Source of the DNA: Nocardia spumae | GTDB taxonomy: Bacteria > Actinomycetota > Actinomycetes > Mycobacteriales > Mycobacteriaceae | Length of the DNA stretch: 64,000 nucleotides | Assembly (NCBI RefSeq): GCF_020733635.1 | Contig: NZ_JAJFZL010000001.1 | Coordinates: 5,952,001-6,016,000, forward strand | Direction of reading: 5' to 3' | Shown here: positions 19,074 through 27,912 of the stretch, one piece after another | Layout of the letters: the number at the start of each line of letters is the position of its first letter | How positions within the stretch are numbered: the first letter of the stretch is position 1 | Translations under genes and position numbers: made by a program | The notes under the pieces: model-generated | Database searches by the model: none | What the model was told of the DNA's origin: nothing | The model's input: the letters and a program-made list of their open reading frames with translations, nothing else

Positions 19074-19420
19074 GCGGGCCGCAGCAACAGCAGATCCCGA
19101 GCGTCACGGTCGCCGCCAGCACCAATCGCGCCGGTACCATCAGTGTCCGGGCCACCGATCAGGGCATGCCGGTGGAAATCAAATTCGAACGCAGCGAATA
19201 CCGTTACGGCGCACAGGCTTTGGCCGCGGAGATCCTCCGCCTGACCAAGCGGTCGGCCATCGTGGCCAAGGCCCGCCGGCGCGAATTGCTCGCCGAATCC
19301 GGCATGCCACCCGAAATCCTGGACAAGCTCGGCCTGCCGACCCGGCAGGCGGCCGTCGACGAACTCGATCGCATGGACGACGAGGACACCGGCCCCACCA
19401 GCTGGATGCGGCCGGTATGA
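19070..19420 (+). CDS. YbaB/EbfC-like protein of T7SS cassette A (first copy)
   Basis: 116 residues. The core pattern, strand-rich beginning (TVAASTNRAGTISVRATDQGMPVEIKFE) followed by long helices, resembles the YbaB/EbfC fold used by EspL-type proteins of ESX loci. It starts inside the NlpC/P60 stop (ATGA overlap). Family members near ESX genes are thought to act as chaperone-like or DNA-binding accessory proteins. The exact role here is not known. Confidence 0.55.
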   Translation: MSGPQQQQIPSVTVAASTNRAGTISVRATDQGMPVEIKFERSEYRYGAQALAAEILRLTKRSAIVAKARRRELLAESGMPPEILDKLGLPTRQAAVDELDRMDDEDTGPTSWMRPV

Positions 19421-19457
19421 ACAGGGGACTGAGCCCGATGTCCGGAAAGGACGCACT

Positions 19458-19790
19458 GTGAGCGCGGAAATGGATGCCCTCGTCGCCGCGGCGACCGACA
19501 AACTCGAAGCCCTCGAGGCCGCGCTCTACAACCTCAAGAATGTGCGCGGCCGGTTCACCTCCGAGGACGGTTCGGTCAGCGTCGAGGTCGACAGCGACGG
19601 CGCCCTGGTGGGGCTGACCTTGTCGGAGGCCGTGGCCTCCCAATCGCCCGCCGACGTGGGACAACTGATCATCTGGGCGTGCCAGCAGGCGGCCCAGAAC
19701 GCGGGCGAACAGCGCTCCGAGGTGGTCTCCACGCTCAATTCCGCCTTCACCGCACCCGAATCGGGAAACGTTGCGGGGCGGGCCGAATAG
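19458..19790 (+). CDS. YbaB/EbfC-like protein of T7SS cassette A (second copy)
   Basis: 110 residues from GTG 19458 with AAAGGA 7 nt upstream. Helix, then RFTSEDGSVSVEVDSDGALVGLTLSE (strand hairpin), then helix is the textbook YbaB/EbfC layout. It closes cassette A, 37 bp after the previous gene. Two YbaB-like genes in tandem suggest a heteromeric pair (inference). Confidence 0.6.
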   Translation: MSAEMDALVAAATDKLEALEAALYNLKNVRGRFTSEDGSVSVEVDSDGALVGLTLSEAVASQSPADVGQLIIWACQQAAQNAGEQRSEVVSTLNSAFTAPESGNVAGRAE

Positions 19791-19823
19791 TGTCGCACGC
19801 TACGGCTCGATAGGCTTCCGGTC

Positions 19824-21095
19824 ATGGCTTCTGGAGACATCGTCCCGATCGAGCTCGGTCTCACCGACGGCGATCTTGTCACCCTGTGGGCACCGCGCTG
19901 GCGAGACGGTGACGACGAGTGGGAGGCATTCCTCGGTCACGAGGACGAGCTCTACGGATTCGACTCGCCGGCGGAGCTCGCCGCCTTCATCCGGACCAAC
20001 GACGACAACGATCTGGTCGACCATCCGTCCTGGAAGGTCGTGGTCGGGTTGTCCGCGGCCGAGCTGGAGCCCCTGGAGGAGCACGTCTTCGATCTGGTCG
20101 GGGTGCCCGAGCTCGCGGCAAGCGAACCCGACCCGGAGACCATCGCCGAACTCGAGGAGACCCTCGAGATGGTCCGCACCATCGGCGAGGTGTGCGAACT
20201 CGAGGTGGTGACGAAGTTCTTCGGTTCCCACCCGGTGCTGGGCGCATTGCCCGCGGGTGTGACGGCCTTCGTCGGCCGCGACGGCGAGCAGCTGTGGGAT
20301 CAGGTCGGCAACGCGATCGCCAAGGACTGGGATCAGGTCATCGACGCCATCGATTCGGTGGTCGTCTCGCCCGAGGTCGACGCCGAGGCGCTGGCCGTCG
20401 CCGAGGCCGAAATGCTCGCGGCCGAGGAGAACGTCGTCGACGCCGAGGATGTGGCCGATACCGACGACGACGATATCGAACCGGTCGACCTCGACGACGA
20501 AGACGCCGACGAGGAAGACGCCGACGAGGAAGACGAGGACGAAGAGGAGACGTTCTGGCACGAGGTCGGCATCGACCCGGTCAAGATCGTCACCTCCGAG
20601 GGCGAATTCTTCACGCTGCGTTGCTATCTCGACGACGAGCCGGTGTTCCTCGGTAGCGAGGGCACCATCACCGTCTTCGGCTCCGAGCGTGCGCTGGCCC
20701 GCTATCTGGCCGACGATCACGACCACGATCTGGCCCGGGTCAGCACCTACGACGAGGTCCGGACCGCCGCGGTGGACGGCTCGCTCGAGGTCGAGGTCAC
20801 CGAGGAGAACATCTACGTCCTGCCGGGCCTGGCCGACGATCTGGGGCAGGGCCCCAAGTCCGTCGATGTCGATCAGCTCGACCTGGCCGTCGAATTGTTC
20901 ACCGACGCAGCCGATTACGTGGGCGACGACGGAGTCGAGCAGGCGCTCGCCAAATCGACGCCGCTGGGCTGGTACGTCTCCTATCTGCTCGAACCGGACC
21001 CGAGCCGGATGGCCCCGAGCCCGCCGTTCGCCGCGGAGGCCGACGGCTGGCGGGCCCTGGAGCAGGCGTTCGAGAGCCGCCTGCAGAAGGGCTAG
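19824..21095 (+). CDS. Conserved acidic protein, Rv3311-like
   Basis: 423 residues, soluble, very acidic throughout. Two related modules of about 120 residues (starting near VPIELGLTDGDLVTLWAPRW and near WHEVGIDPVKIVTSEGEFFTLRC) both continue into a 'FL' strand, an ER/DE-rich loop and an A(x)YL helix, so the protein looks like an internal duplication. A run of about 35 mostly Asp/Glu residues (around residues 210-245) separates them. Position between upp and add corresponds to Rv3311, a conserved protein without known function. ATG 19824 follows the cassette A stop by 33 bp. No catalytic motif is visible. Confidence 0.65.
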   Translation: MASGDIVPIELGLTDGDLVTLWAPRWRDGDDEWEAFLGHEDELYGFDSPAELAAFIRTNDDNDLVDHPSWKVVVGLSAAELEPLEEHVFDLVGVPELAASEPDPETIAELEETLEMVRTIGEVCELEVVTKFFGSHPVLGALPAGVTAFVGRDGEQLWDQVGNAIAKDWDQVIDAIDSVVVSPEVDAEALAVAEAEMLAAEENVVDAEDVADTDDDDIEPVDLDDEDADEEDADEEDEDEEETFWHEVGIDPVKIVTSEGEFFTLRCYLDDEPVFLGSEGTITVFGSERALARYLADDHDHDLARVSTYDEVRTAAVDGSLEVEVTEENIYVLPGLADDLGQGPKSVDVDQLDLAVELFTDAADYVGDDGVEQALAKSTPLGWYVSYLLEPDPSRMAPSPPFAAEADGWRALEQAFESRLQKG

Positions 21096-21096
21096 G

Positions 21097-21156
21097 CCTG
21101 CCGGGCTGCCGTGCTCATCCGATCAGCCTGCCGGGCTGCCGGGCTCATCCGATCAG
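21097..21156. repeat. 30-bp tandem duplication covering the 3' end of add
   Basis: Units 21097-21126 and 21127-21156 are identical except for one base. The second unit contains the last codons (LIG) and stop of the minus-strand add gene; the first is an extra copy just past the stop. It looks like a recent slippage or replication duplication outside the coding frame. Confidence 0.85.
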
Positions 21157-22239
21157 CACGGCATAGCCCGGTTTGATCACCTCGTCGATGATCCGGAGCC
21201 GGTCCGGGAACGGGATGAACGCCGATTTCATGGCGTTGATGGTGAACCGCTCCAGATCGCTCCAGCCGTAGCCGAAGGTCTCGACGAGTTTGAGCATCTC
21301 GCGGCTCATGTCGGTATCGCTCATCAGCCGGTTGTCGGTGTTGACGGTAACCCGGAACCGCAGCCGGGCCAGCAGGTCGAACGGATGCTTGTCCAGTGCC
21401 GGCACCGCACCGGTCTGCACATTCGACGACGGGCACAGCTCCAGCGGAATCCGTTTGTCGCGAACATAATTCGCCACCAACCCGAGAGTGGGCTCGGATC
21501 CGCCGTTGTCGAAGATGTCGTCGGTGATCCGGACTCCGTGCCCGAGGCGATCGCATCCGCAGAAGGCCACCGCCTCGTGGATCGAGGGCAGCCCGAAGGC
21601 CTCACCGGCGTGGATGGTGAACTGCGCGCAGTTGCTGCGCATGTACTCGAACGCGTCCAGATGCCGCGACGGCGGATAGCCCGCCTCGGCCCCGGCGATA
21701 TCGAATCCGCCCACACCGCGATCACGGAAACGGACGGTCAGCTCGGCGATCTCACGCGAGCGCGCGGCATGGCGCATGGCGGTGAGCAGGCAGGTCACCC
21801 GGATCGGCGTACCGGCCGCGGCGGCCAGCTGTTCCCCTTCGCGGAAACCCGCCAGCGTGTGCTCGACGACCTCGTCGAGGGTGAGCGCGCGCTCCAGATG
21901 CTGTTCGGGTGCGAAGCGGATCTCGGCATACACCACACCGTCGGTGGCCAGATCGAGAGCGCATTCGCGCGCCACCCGGCGCAGCCCCTCCGGGGTCTGC
22001 ATCACGGCGACGGTGTGGGCGAACGTTTCGAGATAGCGCTCGAGCGATCCGCTGTCGGCGGCCTCGCGGAACCAGCGCGCCAGCGATGCGGCATCGGTGG
22101 CCGGTAGCTGGTCGTATCCGCATTCCTCGGCCAGTTCGAGCACGGTCGCGGGGCGCAGGCCACCGTCGAGGTGGTCGTGCAACACGGCCTTGGGGGCCTG
22201 GCGGATCGAGGCGAGAGTCAAAGGCATCGGTCCAGTCAT
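21145..22239 (-). CDS. add: Adenosine deaminase
   Basis: Deaminates adenosine and deoxyadenosine to inosine; 364 residues. Zinc and substrate motifs in order: [33 protein letters not shown] (catalytic Glu region), [10 protein letters not shown] and SSNVQTGAV with [11 protein letters not shown] (metal Asp). HDHLDGGL instead of HxHLDG(S/A)L is the actinobacterial form. Part of the salvage run cdd-deoA-add, although two transporter groups are placed between deoA and add here. Confidence 0.93.
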   Translation of the reverse strand: MTGPMPLTLASIRQAPKAVLHDHLDGGLRPATVLELAEECGYDQLPATDAASLARWFREAADSGSLERYLETFAHTVAVMQTPEGLRRVARECALDLATDGVVYAEIRFAPEQHLERALTLDEVVEHTLAGFREGEQLAAAAGTPIRVTCLLTAMRHAARSREIAELTVRFRDRGVGGFDIAGAEAGYPPSRHLDAFEYMRSNCAQFTIHAGEAFGLPSIHEAVAFCGCDRLGHGVRITDDIFDNGGSEPTLGLVANYVRDKRIPLELCPSSNVQTGAVPALDKHPFDLLARLRFRVTVNTDNRLMSDTDMSREMLKLVETFGYGWSDLERFTINAMKSAFIPFPDRLRIIDEVIKPGYAVLIG

Positions 22240-22361
22240 GTAACGACGCTATCGGCATTCGCGGCTTCGCGCAGGAAACTTCCGAGGTGTGCATCGAATC
22301 GCCGGACAGTTGTTGCCCGACTGTCGCCCGGGCGTCGCCGAGTGGCGGCGCCCGGCGAGCC

Positions 22362-22877
22362 TCAGTATTTCGCCATCAGATAGGACCCGACGATGATCAG
22401 CGCGCATCCGGCCAGGCGCTGCACGGTGATCCGGCGGCGCGGGAAACCCATCACCCCGTAGTGATCCATCACCGTCGCCAGCAGCATCTGCCCGGCGATG
22501 ATCAGCGCGTTGAAGGTGCTGACCCCCACGCTGGAGGCGACCGTGATCATCGCGAAAATCGCGGCGCCACCGGTCAATCCGCCGAACGGGGCCCACCGCG
22601 GCATGGCCTTCAGGTCGGCCCGCGACGGCCACTGCCGATGTTTCGACAGCGCCATCGTGACGGCGAAGATCAGCCCGACACCCGTGAGCGCCACCGCATA
22701 GGAGATGACGCCGCACAGAAAAACGTTGTGCAGAGCCAGTTTCAGCGAGTTCTGGCAGCCGGCCTCCACCGACCGCAGCGCCCCGCCGATGAGCATGAAG
22801 ACGAAGATGAGAACCATGACCCGGCCCCGCGGGGACGGACGGACGGCGGCCGCGTCGGCGGTGGCCGGCGCGTTCAT
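22362..22877 (-). CDS. YdcZ-type (DUF606, DMT superfamily) small membrane transporter, copy 1
   Basis: 171 residues with about five hydrophobic helices. The pattern GGALRSVEAGCQNSLK, then APFGGLTGGAAIFAMITVASSVGVSTFNALIIAGQM and a final GCALIIVGSYLM is that of YdcZ/DUF606 proteins. It is about 50% like the next gene, which it overlaps by 4 nt (ATGA). Paired short DMT proteins usually form an antiparallel heterodimer. Substrate unknown. Confidence 0.75.
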   Translation of the reverse strand: MNAPATADAAAVRPSPRGRVMVLIFVFMLIGGALRSVEAGCQNSLKLALHNVFLCGVISYAVALTGVGLIFAVTMALSKHRQWPSRADLKAMPRWAPFGGLTGGAAIFAMITVASSVGVSTFNALIIAGQMLLATVMDHYGVMGFPRRRITVQRLAGCALIIVGSYLMAKY

Positions 22878-23398
22878 CGGACTCCCTCTCCGGTGAGGAC
22901 CACGGGCTGTGGCGCGGGCCGCGACTCACCCGAGTCGCTGGCCATGAGGTAGACCGCGACGGTGATCAGCACAGCGGCCAGCAGCCGCGGCGGCGTCACC
23001 TCCCGGACCGCGAAGCCCATCAGGCCCAGATCGTCCATGACCAGCGCGACCAGCATTTCGCTCACGATCACCACGGCGTTGAAGGTGGCGACACCGACGT
23101 GCCGGGCCACGGTGATCATGCCGACCACCGCGACACCGCCGATCAGCCCGCCGAACGGCGCCCACCACGGCATCTGGCGCACGTCCGCGAACGTCGGCCA
23201 CGGCGACTCCGAGACCACCGACGAGATCGCTAAAAAGATCGAAAACCCCACTAACGCGACGGCATAGGACACCACCGCGCACAACCAGATGTTCTTCACA
23301 TGGATCTTCTGCGTGTTCTGGCAACCGACCTCGACGGATCGCAATCCGCCCGCGGCCAGGATGAACAGGAAGACCAGCCCAAGAGCGACAGCACTCAC
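22874..23398 (-). CDS. YdcZ-type (DUF606, DMT superfamily) small membrane transporter, copy 2
   Basis: 174 residues, same five-helix pattern as its downstream partner (GGLRSVEVGCQNTQK, APFGGLIGGVAVVGMITVARHVGVATFNAVVIVSEML). Start at GTG 23398 is preferred: AAGGA lies 9 nt upstream and the length then equals the paralogue; a TTG 13 codons earlier is the longest alternative. Tandem duplication with coupled translation suggests one functional dimer. Confidence 0.75.
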   Translation of the reverse strand: MSAVALGLVFLFILAAGGLRSVEVGCQNTQKIHVKNIWLCAVVSYAVALVGFSIFLAISSVVSESPWPTFADVRQMPWWAPFGGLIGGVAVVGMITVARHVGVATFNAVVIVSEMLVALVMDDLGLMGFAVREVTPPRLLAAVLITVAVYLMASDSGESRPAPQPVVLTGEGVR

Positions 23399-23499
23399 GA
23401 GCGCACGTCCTTCGAATCGGGGAAGTAACCCATCCAATGTACCGTCAAACAGCGGCTCGTTAGTTGGGTGTCAACCCCAGTGCTGGGGGGCGCGGGCCG

Positions 23500-24744
23500 T
23501 CACGCCGTGATGAGCAGAGCCGCGACGGCGCCGGCGGTCGCGGTGGCGGCGAGCACGCAACCGGCGGCGACGAAGCGGCCGATCGGGACCCGTACGCCGT
23601 GGCCGCGGCAGAACTCCAGGCACAACAGCGTCGCCAGCGATGCCCAGGGCGTCACGACCGATCCCAGGTTGGTGCCGATCAGCAGGGCGAGCAGCTGCAG
23701 GTGATTCCCCTCCGGAATCACCGCCTCGCCGGCGGTGTAGGCCGGGAGATTATTGGCCACATTCGACAGCCCCGCTCCGGCCGCGGCGGCCCGAAACGCC
23801 CCGGCCGCACCGGAATCGGCGCCGATCAGTGAGTGCATCAGCGGCGACAGTCCCAGCCGCCCGAGCGTCGGGACGACCAGGAACAGGCCGACCACGAATA
23901 TCAACAGCCGCCACGGAATCAACGACAGCCGTAGCGCAGACCGGTCGACAACCGCGAACGCGGCGATCGCGAGCAGCGCGGCGGCAAGGGCGGCGAACCC
24001 GATCAGATCACCGACGATCGGGATCGCGGCGATGAACAGCAGGCAGGCCGCGCCGGTGAGCCAGAGCAGCGCGCGCTCGCGCCGATCGGCGATCCGGACC
24101 GGCTCCGGCGGCAGGTAGCGGTCCACACCCCGGCGCCCGCGCCGCCAGAACCACACCCACAGCCACAGCATCGTCACCGCGATGGAGACCAGCTGGGGCA
24201 GCCACATCGCCGCCGCGAACTCGGGCCCGGCCAGTCCGACCCGTTCGGCGGCCAGCAGATTGGTGAGGTTCGAGACCGGCAGCAGCAGGCTCGCGGTGTT
24301 GGCCAGCCACAGCGTGGTCATGGCCAGGGGCAGGGCCGGAATGCGCGCCGGCACGGCCAGGGCCAGCAACACCGGCGTGAGCAGCACAGCGGTGGTGTCG
24401 AGGTTGAGCAGCATGGTGGTCACCGACGCGAAGGCCACACACAGGACGAACAGCACCGGGTAGTGTCCACGTCCGATGATCGCCAGCCGATGCGCGATCA
24501 CATCGAATACCTTCGCCCGCCGCGCCAGCTCGGCGAGGACGATCACGCTCCCGAGGAACAGCAGCAGCGGTCCGACCCGCCGCATGTTCGCCGCCGCCTC
24601 CGCCCGTGGTAACAGTCCCGTCGCCACACATAACAGCCCCACTACCAGCAACCCGACCCGGACCCAATCGAGCGCACCGATCCGCCGGCCCGCCACGTCG
24701 GCCTCCGCAGAACTCGAACGCTCGGTGTCCAGCCGCTCAACCAC
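23500..24744 (-). CDS. ArsB/CitMHS-type ion transporter
   Basis: 414 residues, about 11 transmembrane helices. Half-symmetry motifs LNLDTTAVLLTPVLLALA and SNVANNLPAYTAGEAVI match the ion-transporter superfamily loops of ArsB, NhaD and CitMHS proteins, where (L)NxDTTA and SNxxNN line the substrate site. An arsenite or anion efflux role is possible, but no arsR or arsC is nearby, so the substrate is open. The N-terminal 25 residues are polar and variable. Confidence 0.75.
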   Translation of the reverse strand: MVERLDTERSSSAEADVAGRRIGALDWVRVGLLVVGLLCVATGLLPRAEAAANMRRVGPLLLFLGSVIVLAELARRAKVFDVIAHRLAIIGRGHYPVLFVLCVAFASVTTMLLNLDTTAVLLTPVLLALAVPARIPALPLAMTTLWLANTASLLLPVSNLTNLLAAERVGLAGPEFAAAMWLPQLVSIAVTMLWLWVWFWRRGRRGVDRYLPPEPVRIADRRERALLWLTGAACLLFIAAIPIVGDLIGFAALAAALLAIAAFAVVDRSALRLSLIPWRLLIFVVGLFLVVPTLGRLGLSPLMHSLIGADSGAAGAFRAAAAGAGLSNVANNLPAYTAGEAVIPEGNHLQLLALLIGTNLGSVVTPWASLATLLCLEFCRGHGVRVPIGRFVAAGCVLAATATAGAVAALLITA

Positions 24745-24860
24745 GACCCCATCATCCCAAGCCCCGGCCGCACCGATTCCTGGGCTTGGGAACCACCCCG
24801 GCCCGCCCCTGGCGGGTGAGCACGGCGCGGGGTTCGGCCAGGGGCGAGGGCGGAAAGTGG

Positions 24861-26153
24861 TCAGCCGCCGATGCGATCGATGATCAGCGGACCCGCGGGC
24901 GGCGCAACGGTTCCGATCTCGTATCCGGTGCGCAACGCCTCCACCGCCGCGGGGATCGCCGAGTCGGTATCGGTGTGCACCGTGAACAGCGGCTGCCCCC
25001 GTTCCACGGATTCCCCCGGTTTGCGATGCATCTCCACACCGGCGCCGTACTGAACCGGATCACCCTGGCGGGCGCGCCCGGCGCCGAGACGCCACGCCGC
25101 GAGACCGACCGCGAGCGCGTCCAGCCGGGTGAGTACACCGGATTCCGCCGCGACCACGGTTTCGGTGTGCCGGGCGCGTGGCAGCGGCGCCGCGGGATCG
25201 CCGCCCTGTGCCGCGATCATCGCGCGCCAGTGATCCATCGCCCGGCCGCCCGCCAGCACCTGGGCCGGATCGATATCGCGAATTCCCGCCTGCGCCACCA
25301 TCTCCCGCGCCAGCGCGACGGTGAGTTCGACGACATCGGACGGTCCACCGCCGGCCAGCACCTCGATTGATTCGGCCACCTCCAGCGCATTGCCGGCGGT
25401 GCGTCCGAGTGGTGTGTCCATCGCGGTCAACAACGCCACCGTGTGGACTCCGGCGTCGGTGCCCAGTTCGACCATGGCCGCGGCCAATTCGGCGGCGTCG
25501 CCGAGATCCTTCATGAAGGCGCCGCTGCCGACTTTCACATCGAGGACCAGGGCGCCGGTGCCCTCGGCGATCTTCTTGCTCATGATGGAGCTGGCGATCA
25601 GGGGAACCGATTCCACGGTGCCGGTGACATCGCGCAGCGCGTACAGGCGTTTGTCGGCGGGTGCGAGATCGGCGCCGGCCGCGCAGATCACGGCCCCGAT
25701 GGCCGGATCGGCGAGCGCGGCGCGCATCCGGGTGGCCGAGATGTCGGCCTGCCAGCCCGGAATGGATTCCAGTTTGTCCAGTGTCCCGCCGGTGTGCCCC
25801 AACCCCCGCCCGGACAGTTGCGGGACGGCCGCACCGCAGGCGGCCACCAGCGGGGCCAGCGGCAGGGTGATCTTGTCGCCCACTCCGCCGGTGGAATGTT
25901 TGTCGACCGTGGGCCGCGGCAGATCGGTGAAATCCATCCGCTGTCCGGAGGCGATCATCGCGGCCGTCCACCGCGCGAGCTCCCGCCGATTCATACCGCG
26001 CAGCAGGATCGCCATCGCCAGCGCCGACATCTGCTCGTCGGCCACGACCCCGCGGGTGAATGCGTCGACCACCCAGTCGATCTGTTCGTCGTCGAGCGCC
26101 GCACCGTCGCGTTTCGTCGCGATCACCGACACCGCCGAATGCGCCTGGGTCAT
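24861..26153 (-). CDS. deoA: Thymidine phosphorylase
   Basis: 430 residues, homodimeric pyrimidine nucleoside phosphorylase releasing thymine and 2-deoxyribose 1-phosphate. Conserved KHSTGGVGDKITLPLAP (phosphate site) and the family signature SGRGLGHTGGTLDKLESIPG are present, with the C-terminal domain ending in VERGQPLFTVHTD. Start ATG 26153. It lies downstream of cdd on the same strand with a 169-bp gap, so it may have its own promoter. Confidence 0.93.
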   Translation of the reverse strand: MTQAHSAVSVIATKRDGAALDDEQIDWVVDAFTRGVVADEQMSALAMAILLRGMNRRELARWTAAMIASGQRMDFTDLPRPTVDKHSTGGVGDKITLPLAPLVAACGAAVPQLSGRGLGHTGGTLDKLESIPGWQADISATRMRAALADPAIGAVICAAGADLAPADKRLYALRDVTGTVESVPLIASSIMSKKIAEGTGALVLDVKVGSGAFMKDLGDAAELAAAMVELGTDAGVHTVALLTAMDTPLGRTAGNALEVAESIEVLAGGGPSDVVELTVALAREMVAQAGIRDIDPAQVLAGGRAMDHWRAMIAAQGGDPAAPLPRARHTETVVAAESGVLTRLDALAVGLAAWRLGAGRARQGDPVQYGAGVEMHRKPGESVERGQPLFTVHTDTDSAIPAAVEALRTGYEIGTVAPPAGPLIIDRIGG

Positions 26154-26322
26154 ATCCGACAGTTTCCCAGATCGCCGCTGGGCCTGGGCCGTACGCCGGA
26201 TCTCACGGTTCGGTCGACGCCCGGCGATACCGTAGCGCTATCACCTACGGTCATCGCGCCGGGCCGGGTCCGGACCGGGCGCACTGACCACCGAATTCGA
26301 CCTCCGCGTGCCGAAATTCACA

Positions 26323-26724
26323 TCAGATTCGCCCCGCGGCCAGATCATCCGGGCCGAAGGCATCGGGCAGCAAACTCAGCAGCGTAGTCGGGCCACGGCG
26401 ATGATCGACGAGCATGTCCGGGCCGCCGTGCTCGTAGAGCACCTGCCGGCAGCGTCCGCACGGCAGCAGAATTTCGCCGCGCGAATCGCAGACGGCAATC
26501 GCCAGCAACCGCCCGCCACCCGAGGAACAAAAGTTACCGACGAGTACCGTTTCCGCACACAGGCCTAGTCCGTATGAGACATTTTCCACATTGCAGCCGC
26601 TCACAATTCGGCCGTCAGCAGTGAGAGCAGCGGCGCCGACCGGAAAGTCCGAGTAGGGTGCATACGCATTTCGCATGACTTGAAATGCATTGTGACGCAG
26701 GGAATTCCAATCGATATCCGGCAT
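26323..26724 (-). CDS. cdd: Cytidine deaminase
   Basis: Deaminates cytidine and deoxycytidine to uridine forms; 133 residues, tetrameric class. SGCNVENVSYGLGLCAE provides the first zinc Cys and catalytic Glu; PCGRCRQVL provides the other two zinc Cys. Start ATG 26724 is supported by an ideal GGAGG 6 nt upstream (MPDIDWNSLRHNA), although the frame is open 38 codons further. A candidate promoter (TTGCCT, 18 nt, TAACGT) lies upstream, with its -35 overlapping an iron-box-like site at 26790. Confidence 0.9.
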   Translation of the reverse strand: MPDIDWNSLRHNAFQVMRNAYAPYSDFPVGAAALTADGRIVSGCNVENVSYGLGLCAETVLVGNFCSSGGGRLLAIAVCDSRGEILLPCGRCRQVLYEHGGPDMLVDHRRGPTTLLSLLPDAFGPDDLAAGRI

Positions 26725-27056
26725 ATCGGACCTCCGCTCGAATGGCTGATGCGACAGCGTGGAAATGACGTTACGGGACCCTCGAAGATTCAGGCAAGGC
26801 AAACCTAACTCGACCGGAAGTGGCGCAACGCGCAGCACGCCGAATTAGTTCCGCGAATCGCCGGGGATTAGAGTTCTCCACAGATCGGTCCAGGTTCGGC
26901 AGCGCACCGTCCGCCACCGCCTCCGGATGTCAGCGCACGATTTGAGCTGGTGTTTCTCCAGATTCAGTGGCTCAGCGGCGTATGCCGAATCCGCGACCGG
27001 ATCCGACTGCCGGCTCGCCGGCGTGTCCATCAACGACGTTGGAGGCACCGCACTCT
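26725..27056. other. 332-bp divergent regulatory region between cdd and sdhC
   Basis: Non-coding. Contains the cdd ribosome site at its left edge, an IdeR/DtxR-type box (26790-26808), a possible plus-strand -10 (TAGAGT near 26868) and a GGAGG 11 nt before sdhC. The left part is visibly less GC-rich than surrounding genes, as expected for promoters. Confidence 0.55.
26790..26808. promoter_or_regulatory. IdeR/DtxR iron-box-like operator
   Basis: TCAGGCAAGGCAAACCTAA agrees with the 19-bp actinobacterial iron-box consensus TWAGGTWAGSCTWACCTWA at 16 positions by eye. It is 66 bp upstream of the cdd start and about 250 bp upstream of sdhC. Repression of one promoter or iron-dependent activation of the Fe-S/haem enzyme SDH are both possible. 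Confidence 0.45.
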
Positions 27057-27461
27057 ATGACGACCACACTGGAAGCTCCGGCTCAGCCGAAGCGGAAGAC
27101 CCTGTACCGCGGCGACCCGGGTATGTGGTCCTGGGCGATGCACCGGATCACCGGTGTCACGATCTTCTTCTTCCTGTTCGTCCACGTACTCGACACCGCG
27201 CTGGTGCGAGTCAGCCCGGACACCTACGACCGGGCCATCGAGACCTACAAGAATCCGATCGTGGCCCTCATGGAGATGGGCCTGGTCGTCGCCGTGCTGT
27301 TCCACGCACTCAACGGCATCCGAGTCATCCTGGTCGACTTCTGGTCCAAGGGACCCCAGTACCAGCGCCTGATGCTGTGGATCGTGCTCACCATCTGGGT
27401 CCTGGTATCGGCCGCCGGTGTCGGCCGCCAGCTCTTCTACATGATCACGACGGAGCTCTGA
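27057..27461 (+). CDS. sdhC: Succinate dehydrogenase cytochrome b subunit
   Basis: 134 residues with three membrane helices that, with SdhD, anchor the catalytic dimer and bind haem b and quinone. SWAMHRITGVTIFFFLFVHVLDT carries the S/R quinone-site residues and the haem-ligand His (VHVLD). ATG 27057 has GGAGG 11 nt upstream; the frame is open 30 codons further but without similarity. First gene of sdhCDAB, 4 bp before sdhD. Confidence 0.92.
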   Translation: MTTTLEAPAQPKRKTLYRGDPGMWSWAMHRITGVTIFFFLFVHVLDTALVRVSPDTYDRAIETYKNPIVALMEMGLVVAVLFHALNGIRVILVDFWSKGPQYQRLMLWIVLTIWVLVSAAGVGRQLFYMITTEL

Positions 27462-27465
27462 CACC

Positions 27466-27897
27466 ATGACTGCACCCGTTCTCGGCAAGTCCTACGACCG
27501 TCCCGCCAGCCTCGATGCTCCGCGTTCGCCGCGCCGCGCCTCCGGCAACAACTTCGAGAAGTACGCGTGGCTGTTCATGCGGTTCTCCGGCCTGCTCCTG
27601 GTCGTGCTCGTGCTGGGCCACATGACGATCATGCTGATGCTCGACGGCGGCGTGAAGCGCCTGAACTTCGGCTTCGTCGCCGGACGCTGGGCGAGCCCGT
27701 TCTGGCAGATCTGGGACCTGACCATGCTGTGGCTGGCCCAGTTGCACGGCGGTAACGGCCTGCGCACCATCATCGACGACTACTCCCGCAAGGACTCCAC
27801 CCGGTTCTGGCTGAAGTCCCTGCTGGTCATCGCGATGATCCTGATCATGGGCGTGGGCACCTACGTCATCTTCACCTTCGACCCCAACATCAGTTAG
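27466..27897 (+). CDS. sdhD: Succinate dehydrogenase membrane anchor subunit
   Basis: 143 residues, three transmembrane helices (LFMRFSGLLLVVLVLGHM with the haem-ligand His, LTMLWLAQLHGGNGLRTIIDDY, SLLVIAMILIMGVGTYVIFTF). It begins with a polar 30-residue tail. Pairs with SdhC. Spaced 4 bp after sdhC and 15 bp before sdhA. Confidence 0.92.
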   Translation: MTAPVLGKSYDRPASLDAPRSPRRASGNNFEKYAWLFMRFSGLLLVVLVLGHMTIMLMLDGGVKRLNFGFVAGRWASPFWQIWDLTMLWLAQLHGGNGLRTIIDDYSRKDSTRFWLKSLLVIAMILIMGVGTYVIFTFDPNIS

Positions 27898-27912
27898 GAA
27901 CAGGCCCTCGCG

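Noticed and set aside
26256..26282. Terminator after cdd
   Set aside because: GGTCCGGACC is palindromic with no loop, and the outer pairing is only 5 bp; too weak to call.
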